Source: Epilithonimonas zeae
GTDB taxonomy: Bacteria; Bacteroidota; Bacteroidia; Flavobacteriales; Weeksellaceae
Direction of reading: 5' to 3'
DNA: 64,000 nucleotides
Assembly (NCBI RefSeq): GCF_900141765.1
Contig: NZ_FSRK01000001.1
Span: 1,240,001 to 1,304,000, forward strand
Shown here: one piece after another, positions 35,507 to 44,321 of the stretch
Numbering within the stretch: the first letter of the stretch is position 1
How the letters are laid out: every line of letters begins with the position of its first letter
Made by a program: the position numbers and the translations under genes
The notes under the pieces: model-generated
What the model was told of the DNA's origin: nothing
Database searches by the model: none
What the model saw: the letters and a program-made list of their open reading frames with translations, nothing else

Positions 35507-36934
35507 TTATTTTTCATCAGCTAATCTTTTAATCATCCCTTTAAAGATATAACCATGAAACGGTAGAACAGCATACCAATAAAGTCGTCCCCAAAGTCCA
35601 AGCGGTCTAAAAGTTGCTTCCTGTATCAATATATCATTTACGATTTTAAATTCCAGCCATGCTTCACCAGGCACCTTCATCTCAGCAAACAGAAGTAATT
35701 TCTTCTCTTCTCTGCTTGCGTATAAAACCCTCCAAAAATCCAGAGAATCACCAGCTCCCAAATTACTACTATTCTTTCTCCCTCTCTTAAGTCCTACACC
35801 GCCAAAAAGTTTATCAATACTTCCGCGAAGACTCCATAGAAAATTGGCGTGGTACCAACCGTTCTTCCCTCCAATGCCAAATATTTTGTCCAGTGTCTTT
35901 TTCTCATTTTTAATTCTTACAGATTGCCGATCTTTGAAAACGCCCATTTTAGGTATCTCCAAAAAGTTCCAGACATCTTTGGAATAACGGTAATTGCCAA
36001 AAGAATCATACCAAGTTGACAGAACATCATTCTGTTCTATTTTATCAAAACTCAATCTTAGACTTTCCCGGTAAGTGAGGAGCTGCAAACCTAGTTCTTC
36101 TGCCAGACTGTTCTTTTCTGCAACTACATTAATCTTCATACTATCAACAAGATTTTTAGCTAATACATAAGATGTCGAAGTTATGAAGTAAAGCCAATAA
36201 GACGATAATCTTGGACTTAGCACTGGAACTGAAATAATGGTTCTTTTAAGACCGCGCTCATCTGCATAAATCTTTAGCATTTGTTTGTAAGATAGGACAT
36301 CTGGTCCGGCAATGTCAAAATGCTTATTGTAAGTTGATTTTTTGCCCATCACACCTGTTAAAAACTCGATGACATTTCGGATGGCGATTGGCTGACACAA
36401 TGTTTTGAGCCATTTGGGAGCAACCATCACGGGAAGTTTCTCAACTAGATCTCTGATAATCTCAAATGAGGCAGATCCGGAGCCGATAATAATTCCAGCC
36501 CTTAGAACTGTAAGTGCATACACATCAGACTTCAATTCCTCTTCTACATCTTTGCGTGACTGCAGATGTTTTGATAAATCTTTTTCATTAACAATACCTG
36601 TGAGATAAATGACTTGTTTGCAATTGGTTTTTTCAACAGACTTTGCAAAATTTCTGGCACTGATTTTTTCAGCTTTACTAAAATCTGCATTGGATGACAT
36701 GGAATGTATCAGATAAAATGCAATGTCGATATCTTGTGGTATGTTTTCTAAAGTAGAATCGTCATTAAAATCATTTTCGACTACACTTATCTGATCTTTG
36801 AAGGTTTGATATGGCGATAAATCAAAACGTTTTTTATCTCTTACGGAGCAAATCACATGATTTCCGTTATTAAGCAGTTGTATTAATAATCTTTTTCCGA
36901 TATATCCTGTAGCGCCTGTTAAAAAAATCCTCAT
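35507..36934 (-). CDS. NAD(P)-dependent epimerase/SDR with C-terminal DUF2867 domain
   Basis: 475 residues. The N-terminal Rossmann domain opens FLTGATGYIGKRLL and continues with FYLIHSMSSNADF and YLTGIV, a variant of extended SDR enzymes. The last 150 residues (YHANFLWSLRGSIDKLFGGVG, DFWRVLYASREEKKLLLFAEM, PLGLWGRLYWYAVLPFHGYIF) are a DUF2867 domain, which is SRPBCC-like. The substrate is unknown; quinone, flavin or lipid oxidoreduction is possible. It lies 16 bp after the response regulator and LOV kinase genes on the same strand, suggesting one operon. Confidence 0.83.
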   Translation of the reverse strand: MRIFLTGATGYIGKRLLIQLLNNGNHVICSVRDKKRFDLSPYQTFKDQISVVENDFNDDSTLENIPQDIDIAFYLIHSMSSNADFSKAEKISARNFAKSVEKTNCKQVIYLTGIVNEKDLSKHLQSRKDVEEELKSDVYALTVLRAGIIIGSGSASFEIIRDLVEKLPVMVAPKWLKTLCQPIAIRNVIEFLTGVMGKKSTYNKHFDIAGPDVLSYKQMLKIYADERGLKRTIISVPVLSPRLSSYWLYFITSTSYVLAKNLVDSMKINVVAEKNSLAEELGLQLLTYRESLRLSFDKIEQNDVLSTWYDSFGNYRYSKDVWNFLEIPKMGVFKDRQSVRIKNEKKTLDKIFGIGGKNGWYHANFLWSLRGSIDKLFGGVGLKRGRKNSSNLGAGDSLDFWRVLYASREEKKLLLFAEMKVPGEAWLEFKIVNDILIQEATFRPLGLWGRLYWYAVLPFHGYIFKGMIKRLADEK

Positions 36935-36955
36935 AAATATTAATTATGCATTAGG

Positions 36956-37318
36956 TTAATTAATAACTTCCTCAACTACACTTGCCAGCTGTACCATATC
37001 AAATGGTTTTGAAAGAAAAGCATTGGCATTAGCTCTTTCAGCAATTTCAGCACCATCCATACTTGCTGAAAAAATGATAACAGGTAAGTCATTAAAATCT
37101 GAACTTGATCTTAAAGATTTTAGAATCTGCTCACCCGAGATAATCGGCATCCACAGATCCAATAATAATAGATCAGGACGGCTATTCTGCAGTTTTTCCT
37201 GCAACGTTGTACTGTCAATTACTTTGATAACGTGATAACCTTCGATCTCAAGCATCAACTCAACAACATCCAAAATTCCTTGGTCATCATCGCAGACCAT
37301 TATTACTTTATTCTTCAT
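36956..37318 (-). CDS. Single-domain response regulator (receiver only)
   Basis: 120 residues with no output domain. Acidic residues CDDDQG near 9-14, phosphoacceptor Asp54 (LLLDLWMP), Ser in FSASMDG and Lys in FLSKPFD form a complete receiver site. The start overlaps the end of the LOV kinase gene by about 11 bases, so the two are translationally linked. It should take phosphate from that kinase and pass the signal to another protein. MIMKNK starting at 37324 is an alternative start. Confidence 0.88.
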   Translation of the reverse strand: MKNKVIMVCDDDQGILDVVELMLEIEGYHVIKVIDSTTLQEKLQNSRPDLLLLDLWMPIISGEQILKSLRSSSDFNDLPVIIFSASMDGAEIAERANANAFLSKPFDMVQLASVVEEVIN

Positions 37319-38858
37319 TATCATATATTTTCATAATTGGAAGTGTGAAATTAAAAGTTGCGCCGCGGCCTTCTTCGCTTTCAACCCATAATGTACCGTC
37401 GTGTGCAGTAATAATCTGCTGGCAGATGTATAAACCAATTCCTAATCCTGCGAACTTCTGCTGAATATCCTGTGCACGATAAAAACGGTCAAATATTTTC
37501 GCTTGATCATTATGACTGATTCCAATACCATAATCTGTGACCGACACCTTTACATAATTTGAAACTTTGTCGGACTGGACATCAATCACCTTATCTTCGG
37601 GCGAATATTTGATAGCATTAGACAATAGATTGTTAATTACCTGGGTGATCTGCAAATCATCGCCAAGAATAACCGCATTGGTTTTTCCCCTAAGATTGAT
37701 CTGATGATTGGAACCTGCATAATTAAAATTGCTGACCGCATCATTTAATAATTTATCAATTTCAAAAGGTTCTTTGTGCAATTCTATATGACCAGACTGA
37801 ATTTTAGAGGTATCCAGGAGCTGGTTGATTAGCAAATTAAGACGGTCTGTCTGGTTTGCAATCTTATCTAAAATAGTGTTAAATTTCTCCGAAGAATTTT
37901 CAGGCTTTACACGCTGTAAAATTTGTATCAGGCCTTTGATGCTGGTTAATGGCGTTTTTAACTCGTGACTGGCAACCGATAAAAAATCATCCTTTCTCTG
38001 TTCAATCTCTTTTTGGTCTGTGATATCTTCAATCGCTATCAGTATTCGGTCTTTGAACTGACCTTCGAACTCAACACGATAAGCGTTGACCAGCATTACT
38101 TTTCTACCGATATATGGAAAATCATGGGAGACTTCAAAATCAATAACAGGATTGTTTGTCGGAAGAATTTTGGTCAATAATTGTTTTAAAGCTTCAATAT
38201 CCCATTGATGATTTCCTAGTTCAAATAATATCTTACCAACTGTGTTGGCTTCTGTTACTTTAAAAGATGAAAGAAAGTGTTTGTTGGCACTCAGAACACG
38301 ATAGTTAGAATCCAAAACCAATAGACTTTCGCGCACCGTCTGAATAATACTGGAAAGAAACGCTTCACTATCCTGAAGCTCTTTCGTTCTTGCCACTATT
38401 TTTTTTTCTGTGGAGGCTTTTTCTTCTATAAGCTCTATTTCAGCGTTCTTACGTTCCGAGATATCATTTTGTACACCAATGAAGTGCGTGATTTCTCCGG
38501 CATTGTTTTTTACTGGCGAAACAAATAATTCGTTCCAGAACAAGGTACCATCTTTTTTGTAATTTCTGATTTCTACTCTGCATTCGTAACCATTTTCAAT
38601 CGCTTCTTTAAGCTGTTGTCTCTGTGGTTGCGAGCGATCCTGTGCCTGTAAAAACCGGCAGTTGTGACCTATGATTTCGTTATGGCTGTAACCTGTAATA
38701 TTTTCAAAGGCCTTATTGCAATAGATAATAGGGTTGTCTAGAATAGCATTATCCGTAATAATAATTCCGGAATTAGAAGAATTAAGTGCCTGCAAGTAGA
38801 TTTCATAATCCAGGCTTTCATTTCGGTTAATATGATTTGATTGGTTCACAGTTTTCAA
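37308..38858 (-). CDS. LOV-domain (blue-light) PAS histidine kinase
   Basis: 516 residues, no membrane span. Residues 20-135 form a LOV domain with all main flavin contacts: GHNCRFLQ with reactive Cys67 and Gln71, Asn99 and Asn109 in NYKKDGTLFWN, and Gln130 in FIGVQNDIS. A coiled coil, a second PAS domain (about 160-280), HisKA with His298 (SVASHELKTP) and a HATPase_c domain follow. This is the layout of a soluble blue-light histidine kinase. It runs into a receiver-only regulator gene and then an SDR/DUF2867 gene. Confidence 0.9.
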   Translation of the reverse strand: MKTVNQSNHINRNESLDYEIYLQALNSSNSGIIITDNAILDNPIIYCNKAFENITGYSHNEIIGHNCRFLQAQDRSQPQRQQLKEAIENGYECRVEIRNYKKDGTLFWNELFVSPVKNNAGEITHFIGVQNDISERKNAEIELIEEKASTEKKIVARTKELQDSEAFLSSIIQTVRESLLVLDSNYRVLSANKHFLSSFKVTEANTVGKILFELGNHQWDIEALKQLLTKILPTNNPVIDFEVSHDFPYIGRKVMLVNAYRVEFEGQFKDRILIAIEDITDQKEIEQRKDDFLSVASHELKTPLTSIKGLIQILQRVKPENSSEKFNTILDKIANQTDRLNLLINQLLDTSKIQSGHIELHKEPFEIDKLLNDAVSNFNYAGSNHQINLRGKTNAVILGDDLQITQVINNLLSNAIKYSPEDKVIDVQSDKVSNYVKVSVTDYGIGISHNDQAKIFDRFYRAQDIQQKFAGLGIGLYICQQIITAHDGTLWVESEEGRGATFNFTLPIMKIYDNEE

Positions 38859-39244
38859 TTTTATGATGATTTATTATAAATTGAATTAAAATTTCAATAC
38901 TGAATTTTATAATTAGATTGGTCTAATCTAAAATCATGCCTAGAAATTTTTTGGACTGTTATATTGTATCAAATTAACAGAACAATATGATGGTTGTTAT
39001 CAAACAAAAGCATCTGATGTTAAAATAGCTTGTGAGATTACTAATGAAACTATGACATTATATAAAAAAAAGACTGCATTGCAGTCTTATTAAAAATTTT
39101 AAGTAAAATAATAAGTGTAGATCTAATCATAAGCACATTAACAAATAAAAATTGTTAATATTAATGATTAAACTGAGCTACAAATTGTTCTGGTGCCGTA
39201 TTAGTAACAAATCATTTACATTGTAATGAACAATTTAATCTTAA
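38859..39244. other. 386-bp intergenic region upstream of the LOV kinase
   Basis: It holds an inverted repeat TAGATT-5 nt-AATCTA at 38914-38930, 56 bp before the kinase start, a possible operator. A hairpin AAGACTGCA/TGCAGTCTT at about 39070-39089 lies next to an A-run at 39065, so on the - strand it reads as a terminator of the gene at 39245. I see no ORF or repeat family member. Confidence 0.55.
39070..39089 (-). terminator. Hairpin terminator of the 116-residue gene
   Basis: AAGACTGCA and TGCAGTCTT form a 9-bp stem and are followed on the - strand by a run of T residues. It lies 155 bp after the stop codon of the gene at 39245. Confidence 0.65.
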
Positions 39245-39595
39245 TTAAAGCTGATAATGACCAACCATTCTGCTCAGAATAAAGTTGATAAAGTCATCAT
39301 CTATTTTCTTTCGGTCGACCAGCTTGTTTCGGTACTCATAGGATGTTAAAGCTCTTGCCAATTGACCATAGGCTTGGTAATCAGATTCCTTAAGCTTTAT
39401 TCTTCCGGCGCCATCCTTAGTATTGATAATCTCGTCCTCAATTGTTCTGAGTTTAATAACAATATGATAGAATTTGGATGTAGTCTTTCCACTATATCTC
39501 TCAATAATATTGATCTTAAACGCGTTAAAATATATCGTTTTAAAGCCGAGATTTGATCCGCTTTCAGGCTTAGTGATTTCTAATGTAAATTTCAT
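39245..39595 (-). CDS. Protein of unknown function, 116 residues
   Basis: No signal peptide or membrane span. The sequence alternates beta strands (MKFTLEITKPES, FKTIYFNAFKINIIERYSG) and then helices (ESDYQAYGQLARALTSYEYR, DFINFILSRMVGHYQL). I recognise no family. It has a good promoter candidate at 39607 and a hairpin terminator downstream, so it is probably a single-gene unit. It lies between the LOV kinase and a HAD phosphatase gene. Confidence 0.6.
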   Translation of the reverse strand: MKFTLEITKPESGSNLGFKTIYFNAFKINIIERYSGKTTSKFYHIVIKLRTIEDEIINTKDGAGRIKLKESDYQAYGQLARALTSYEYRNKLVDRKKIDDDFINFILSRMVGHYQL

Positions 39596-39606
39596 AAGTG
39601 ATTTTG

Positions 39607-39614
39607 CAAATATA
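39607..39614 (-). promoter_or_regulatory. Candidate -7 box for the 116-residue gene
   Basis: TATATTTG on the - strand is a full match to TAnnTTTG, 11 bp before the ATG. Confidence 0.45.
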
Positions 39615-39890
39615 ATAATGAATATCAGAAATTCATACCATAAGGCAGAATAAAAATGAAATTTAAAATAAATTTTTAACTGTTAAATATTTTTTATCAA
39701 TGATGATTTGAATCATAAACTCGTTTAAATTGAATGACTAAAGCCTATACGCCTTTCTATTAAAATAAGATTTATCTTCACAAGGTAAATATTTTTTTAT
39801 AAAGAAAAAAATTGAATTTCAAATTTAGAAAAAGAGACTTTATTAAGAAGATGATTTATCACAAGAATTAAAATAACAATTGGTAGTTCG

Positions 39891-39898
39891 TATATTTG
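39891..39898 (+). promoter_or_regulatory. Candidate -7 box for the HAD phosphatase gene
   Basis: TATATTTG matches TAnnTTTG 25 bp before the ATG. The 328-bp divergent region at 39596-39923 has these two promoter candidates and nothing else that I can see. Confidence 0.45.
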
Positions 39899-39923
39899 AA
39901 GAAAGAATGCAGTTGTACAATTT

Positions 39924-40727
39924 ATGAATACAGATAAAAAAAACAATACGATCAAAGCTGTCTTTTTTGATATAGACGGCACTTTAGTCAGTTTAAAAAG
40001 CAAAACAATCCCAGAGTCAACACAGAAAGCTATAAAGAAACTTCGAGAGCAAGATATCAAGGTTATCGTAGCAACTGGACGTTCTATTAATGATCTTGAT
40101 CATGTTAAAGCCATTGAGTTTGACGGTTTCCTAACATTTAATGGAGGTTACTGTATGACTGTTGATGGCAAGGTTATGTCCAAACAGGCAATTCACCCGG
40201 AAGATATCCAAAATCTGATTAATTATTCGGAACAAACCAATGTGGGCTTCTCCCTTATGTATGAAGATAAAGTACAGATCAGCCATGCAGCGCCCAAAGT
40301 TTTGGAGCTTTATACAAATCTCAACCTTAAGATACCGCCACTGTATGATAAGAACAATGCTGATATAGATAATGTATTACAAGTGAATGTTTTTATTGAT
40401 CCTCAAGATGAAGAAACTTTTATGGAGAAAGTAATGCCCAATTCCTTATCATCAAGATGGACAGATTTGTTCGCCGATGTCAATCCAGGAGGAATCAGCA
40501 AACAGAAAGGTGTTAAAAAATTCTGTGAATATTTCAATATTGATATCTCTCAAACGATGGCATTTGGTGATGGAGGCAACGATATTTCTATGCTGAGATA
40601 TGTCAAAACTGGAGTTGCAATGGGCAATGCCGGTGATAATGTCAAGCAGGCAGCCGATTATGTAACTGATGATGTTGACAACGACGGTGTTGAAAAAGCT
40701 TTGAAATATTTTGGACTTTTAGACTAG
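39924..40727 (+). CDS. HAD-superfamily hydrolase, Cof type
   Basis: 267 residues, cytoplasmic. Motif I is FFDIDGTLV with the nucleophile and acid Asp, motif II is VIVATGRSI, motif III a Lys in GISKQKGVK, and motif IV GDGGNDISMLRYV. The end VAMGNAGDNVKQAADYVT is typical of Cof-type phosphatases with a C2 cap. These dephosphorylate sugar phosphates, pyridoxal phosphate or flavin mononucleotide; the substrate cannot be read from sequence. An unknown gene follows on the same strand. Confidence 0.88.
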   Translation: MNTDKKNNTIKAVFFDIDGTLVSLKSKTIPESTQKAIKKLREQDIKVIVATGRSINDLDHVKAIEFDGFLTFNGGYCMTVDGKVMSKQAIHPEDIQNLINYSEQTNVGFSLMYEDKVQISHAAPKVLELYTNLNLKIPPLYDKNNADIDNVLQVNVFIDPQDEETFMEKVMPNSLSSRWTDLFADVNPGGISKQKGVKKFCEYFNIDISQTMAFGDGGNDISMLRYVKTGVAMGNAGDNVKQAADYVTDDVDNDGVEKALKYFGLLD

Positions 40728-40811
40728 CAACCAAATAAGATCATCAAACAAAAACTATTCAAAATAATTGAATAAGTATTGATAGGCATAGAACTTGTTA
40801 AGCAAGTGGCT

Positions 40812-41201
40812 ATGAAAGCTAAAGAATTAAGAATAGGAAATCTGGTTTCCAATATGACTACAGGAAACAATGAACAAGTGGATATCAATATTATCCAAAG
40901 TATAATGAATGGCAGTACCGACTATAAACCGGTTGAGTTGAATGACGAATGGTTTAATAAGTTTGATTTTTCCAAAGAACACTTTGGTTACTATTATGAA
41001 AATATATATGAATTCTCAGTGCTGACGTCCCGAAACAATGCTTATATAGTACGCTGGGGAAACCAGGTCTTGGCTGGTGCAGAACCTATTCGCTATGTTC
41101 ACGAACTCCAGAATATATTCTTCGCATTAAAAGGTTCAGATCTTCCTACCAAAAGACCATATAAAAATATAGTAAGCCAGGCTTTATCTAGTTTTGCTTA
41201 G
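40812..41201 (+). CDS. Protein of unknown function, phage/accessory-like
   Basis: 129 residues from ATG 40812. MKAKELRIGNLV followed by a later block YKPVELNDEWFNKFDFSK and a C-terminal YVHELQNIFFALKG resembles small proteins found in Bacteroidota genomes and phages, whose function I do not know. A TTG start at 40779 would add eleven residues; the ATG fits the conserved opening better. It is 84 bp after the HAD gene on the same strand and is followed by a 350-bp gap. Confidence 0.6.
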   Translation: MKAKELRIGNLVSNMTTGNNEQVDINIIQSIMNGSTDYKPVELNDEWFNKFDFSKEHFGYYYENIYEFSVLTSRNNAYIVRWGNQVLAGAEPIRYVHELQNIFFALKGSDLPTKRPYKNIVSQALSSFA

Positions 41202-41510
41202 TTACGATTTCACCAAAGGTTTTTTAATGCTTTTTTGTAGTCAGTTTTTTTTAAATGGATACCGTTTTATAATTAGCAAAATTGATTATTAGAATAAATG
41301 GCTGTCGGATAAGAAAAAGTATCTAACATCTCTATAAAGATCTACCTGCAAAAATTAATTGTAATTACACGAACTGAAAAAATAAAGAACAGTTCCATTT
41401 AAGATTAAAATTGAGTTATTTAGGTTAACAGGATCTTATCAAAAATATTCATTAGAATACCATTATAAAAGTGTTAGTAGAAAAGTAGAAAGCTTAACTA
41501 TTAAATAAAA

Positions 41511-41534
41511 AAAGTGAATCAATCGATTCACTTT
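41511..41534 (-). terminator. Hairpin terminator of the chloroperoxidase-like hydrolase
   Basis: AAAGTGAATC and GATTCACTTT form a perfect 10-bp stem with a 4-nt loop, and A residues on the + strand give a T-run on the - strand. It lies 19 bp after the hydrolase stop. The rest of the 351-bp gap (41202-41552) is AT-rich without a feature I can support. Confidence 0.88.
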
Positions 41535-41552
41535 TGCTTTCTATACTTTAAA

Positions 41553-42374
41553 TTAACTTTCAATAAACTCCAAAAGATCTTTATTAATGGTAGCTGCTTC
41601 CGTAGTCGGCATTCCGTGAGGGAAACCAGGATACGTTTTTATCGTTCCGTTTTTCAATAATTTGATTGATTTCAAAGCCGCATTCTGGTAAGGTACAATC
41701 TGGTCATCTTCACCGTGAAGTACCAAAACCGGAATATCAACATTCTTCAAATCATCTCTGAAATCAGTCTCAGAAAATGCTTTGATGCCGTCATAGTGAG
41801 CGACAATTCCACCCATCATTCCTTGTCTCCACCAGTTTCTCTGCACACCTTCTTTCACATCTGCACCTTCTCTGTTGTAGCCGTAGAAAGGGAAAGTCAA
41901 ATCAATATAAAACTGTTGTCTGTTGTTCAAAGTCTGTTCTCTGATACCATCAAAAACTGACATCGGAACACCATCAGGATTTTCATCACTCGCCACCATA
42001 ATTGGCGGAACTGCACTGATTAAAACTGCTTTTTTAGCTCTTCCGTTAGCATATTTATTCACGTATCTGATTACTTCACCACCACCTGTTGAGTGACCGA
42101 TATGAACTACATCTTTCAAATCTAAGAATTCTACCAATTCCGCTGCGTCAGAAGCATATTGCTCAATCGTGTGGTTGTAAATATCCTGACTGGAGCGGCC
42201 GTGACCTCTTCTGTCGTGCGTCACCACTCTGTAACCTCTTTGCAAGAAGAAAATAACCTGCGCATCCCAATCGTCTGATGACAATGGCCATCCGTGGTGA
42301 AACATCAAAACTGGTCCTTCGCCTTGGTCTTTGTAAAAAATCTCTGTTCCGTCTTTTAATTTTAGTGTGCTCAT
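41553..42374 (-). CDS. Alpha/beta hydrolase, cofactor-free chloroperoxidase/arylesterase-like
   Basis: 273 residues, no signal peptide. The oxyanion strand FHHGWPLSSDDWD, VVTHDRRGHGRSSQ, the nucleophile GHSTGGGEV, the acid LHGEDDQIVP and the base PGFPHGMP match non-haem chloroperoxidases, which act as esterases or perhydrolases. It stands alone with its own terminator and an upstream element shared with the dioxygenase and pirin genes (see 42438), so it probably belongs to the electrophile or oxidative stress response of this region. Confidence 0.85.
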   Translation of the reverse strand: MSTLKLKDGTEIFYKDQGEGPVLMFHHGWPLSSDDWDAQVIFFLQRGYRVVTHDRRGHGRSSQDIYNHTIEQYASDAAELVEFLDLKDVVHIGHSTGGGEVIRYVNKYANGRAKKAVLISAVPPIMVASDENPDGVPMSVFDGIREQTLNNRQQFYIDLTFPFYGYNREGADVKEGVQRNWWRQGMMGGIVAHYDGIKAFSETDFRDDLKNVDIPVLVLHGEDDQIVPYQNAALKSIKLLKNGTIKTYPGFPHGMPTTEAATINKDLLEFIES

Positions 42375-42437
42375 AATTTAATTTTTTTAATGTTGTGATT
42401 AATTTATTTTAATATTTTGTTGTCTTAATTCTTTAGC

Positions 42438-42482
42438 AAATGTAGGATGGTTCGCATCGTTTCTCGTTAATCTAGTTTAATA
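42438..42482 (-). promoter_or_regulatory. Promoter and operator-like element of the chloroperoxidase-like gene
   Basis: On the - strand TTAAACTAGATTAA (42468-42481) is followed 23 bp later by a -7 box TACATTTG (42438-42445). The same arrangement, with TTAAACTAGTTAA and TAAATTTG, occurs at 53365 and 57804. This fits a shared regulator. Confidence 0.6.
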
Positions 42483-42509
42483 TCTTACATTTTTGATAAT
42501 TTTTATTTT

Positions 42510-42598
42510 GGGCAGCTATTTCCGCCTTCCACTCCCGCTATTTTTTTCCAAGCTAAATCCCCAGCAAAAAAATGAGCTCCGTTCAAGTCGGGCTGCAG
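42510..42598 (+). repeat. Interspersed palindromic repeat, family A, copy 4
   Basis: It begins GGGCAGCTATTTCCGCCTTC and ends GTCGGGCTGCAG. It lies nine bases after the end of the DsbA-like gene, which is on the - strand, and so is antisense to that operon. Confidence 0.82.
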
Positions 42599-42606
42599 AT
42601 TCGGTA

Positions 42607-43122
42607 TTAGTTCACGTTTTCCCTTACCAATTCCAAAAGGTCTTCTGCGCCACCATCGAATTTCTTCCCATTCACAAAAAAAGAAGGTGTTCCGTTCACG
42701 CCGCTCATAATCCCGCTTTCAAAATCTGAATCCACTTTTTCTGCCAATTCAGTACTTTCCAAATCCTTTTCAAATTGAGGAATGTTCAGTTTTAATTTTT
42801 CCGCCAGCTTCATCAGTAAGTTTTCATTCAAATCTCTTTGATTTTCATAAATCGCATCGTGCATTTCCCAGAATTTCCCCTGAAGATGGGCTGCTTCTGC
42901 TGCGATGGCTGCCGGTCTTGCATACTGATGCATTTCCGAAAGTGGAAAGTTTCTGAAAACAAATTTGATTTGACTTCCAAATTCTTTCATCAATTCTTTC
43001 AGAACCGGATAAGCAGCGCCACAATATGGACATTGATAATCGCCGTATTCTACAATAACAAGGTCGGCTTCTAAGTTGCCTTGTGCGTGGTCAGCTTGGC
43101 TGACGTTTGGTTTTAATGACAT
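42607..43122 (-). CDS. DsbA-like thioredoxin-fold protein
   Basis: 171 residues with no signal peptide, so probably cytoplasmic. The redox motif CPYC lies at 31-34 after VIVEYGDYQ, the helical insert follows (HQYARPAAIAAEAAHLQGKFWEMHDAIY) and GTPSFFVNGKKFDG gives the cis-Pro. This is the DsbA/FrnE-type fold, a thiol-disulfide oxidoreductase. It is three bases after a peroxiredoxin gene and may reduce that enzyme or oxidised proteins. It is the last gene of the bicupin operon. Confidence 0.87.
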   Translation of the reverse strand: MSLKPNVSQADHAQGNLEADLVIVEYGDYQCPYCGAAYPVLKELMKEFGSQIKFVFRNFPLSEMHQYARPAAIAAEAAHLQGKFWEMHDAIYENQRDLNENLLMKLAEKLKLNIPQFEKDLESTELAEKVDSDFESGIMSGVNGTPSFFVNGKKFDGGAEDLLELVRENVN

Positions 43123-43125
43123 AAT

Positions 43126-43587
43126 TTATTTTGTGTTAAGGGTTTCTAAAGCGTCTAAAATTCCGTCTGCGCCTGGATTGATGGCCGTTGGTGACAGATA
43201 ACTCCACTCAATGATGCCATCTTTGTTGATAACGAAAAGTGCTCTTTTACATTCGCCTTCTTCCTCGTCATAAACGCCGTATTTTTTAGCAATTTCTCCT
43301 TTAGCTTCGAAATCTGCGAGTAAAGGAAAATGTAAATTTCTGGATTCTGAAAATGCCAGATGACACCATTTGCTGTCGACAGAAATTCCAAAAATCTCTG
43401 CATCGTATTTCTTAAAAAACTTCAAAGTTTCATTGTACAAAGCCATCTGGTCGCTGCAAACCGGACTCCAGTCTGCGGGATAAAAGGCGAGGATAACATT
43501 CTTTCCTTTGAATTCTGAGAGTGTAATTTTCTGGTCTGGCGTTGCATACAAAGTGAAATCTGGGGCAACATCGTTTTTCTGTAACAT
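43126..43587 (-). CDS. Peroxiredoxin, AhpC/TSA family
   Basis: 153 residues, cytoplasmic. The peroxidatic Cys44 lies in FYPADWSPVCSDQ, the usual site motif with T/V replaced by Pro-Val. Other Cys residues are in KWCHLAF and EGECKRALF. FDLTLY-type opening APDFTLYATPDQKITLSEFKG and the end WSYLSP fit bacterioferritin comigratory or AhpE-like peroxiredoxins. It reduces hydrogen peroxide and organic peroxides. It lies directly before the DsbA-like gene and four bases after the YoaK gene. Confidence 0.88.
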   Translation of the reverse strand: MLQKNDVAPDFTLYATPDQKITLSEFKGKNVILAFYPADWSPVCSDQMALYNETLKFFKKYDAEIFGISVDSKWCHLAFSESRNLHFPLLADFEAKGEIAKKYGVYDEEEGECKRALFVINKDGIIEWSYLSPTAINPGADGILDALETLNTK

Positions 43588-43591
43588 AATA

Positions 43592-44296
43592 TTAGTTTTT
43601 AGTGTTAATTTTTGAAATCAATAATCCGTAAATCATCAGTAATAATGCAGGAATCATCAAAGTCCATTTTCCAAAATAGTCGAGTAGGAAAGGAGCGATA
43701 AACGCACCGGATAAAAAGCCTATCCACAAAAGCAAAAGATGAACGGCGTTGGATTGATATTCCTTTTTTTCTGCTATATCTTTCGTCATCGTCAGCATTG
43801 CGGTGTTCCTTGCCAGACTGTTCAGAGTTCCTGTCACGAAATCCGTATTCACCTTTTGGTTTCCTACTGAAGTCACAATCGTGTTCATCATTCCCATCGA
43901 AAATCCGACAATTGCAATGGATGACAAATTATTGATATTATAAAAATAAGCAATAATTGAATAGAAAATGAGAATTCCGGAAACTATATAAAATGTTAAT
44001 ATTTGGTTCTTAATTCTCTTCCATAATGAAAGGCAGGTTCCGGTGTAAATTCCTAATAGAAAACAACTTATGACTGTAATTGATGTGGTAATGATTCCAG
44101 ATTTACCCGTTGAAATGGCCGCTCCCAATGAAGTGGTATTTCCACTCATAAAAGAAACGTACGTTTTCCATTGAATCAATCCTGTTGCATCAATATATCC
44201 GGCAATCAAAGCTAAAAATATCGCCAATCTCTCTTGTGTTCTGATGGACTCAGATAAATTAATAATGCTTGTAGAAGAAATGATTAGCTTTTTCAT
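43592..44296 (-). CDS. YoaK family (DUF1275) membrane protein
   Basis: 234 residues with about six membrane helices. FLALIAGYIDATGLIQWKTYVSFMSGNTTSLG is the family signature, with the GYIDA and SGN elements. The function is unknown; small-molecule transport is often suggested. The ATG at 44296 gives a fitting N-terminus, while the longer frame to 44392 adds residues overlapping the upstream gene. It is translated between a secreted M17-N protein and a peroxiredoxin in the bicupin operon. Confidence 0.82.
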   Translation of the reverse strand: MKKLIISSTSIINLSESIRTQERLAIFLALIAGYIDATGLIQWKTYVSFMSGNTTSLGAAISTGKSGIITTSITVISCFLLGIYTGTCLSLWKRIKNQILTFYIVSGILIFYSIIAYFYNINNLSSIAIVGFSMGMMNTIVTSVGNQKVNTDFVTGTLNSLARNTAMLTMTKDIAEKKEYQSNAVHLLLLWIGFLSGAFIAPFLLDYFGKWTLMIPALLLMIYGLLISKINTKN

Positions 44297-44321
44297 TTTT
44301 GAAAACTTAATTGAGAATAGT

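Noticed and set aside
41202-41510. Possible small RNA gene in the gap after the 129-residue gene
   Set aside because: No promoter box with a matching terminator on one strand could be found; only AT-rich sequence is visible.
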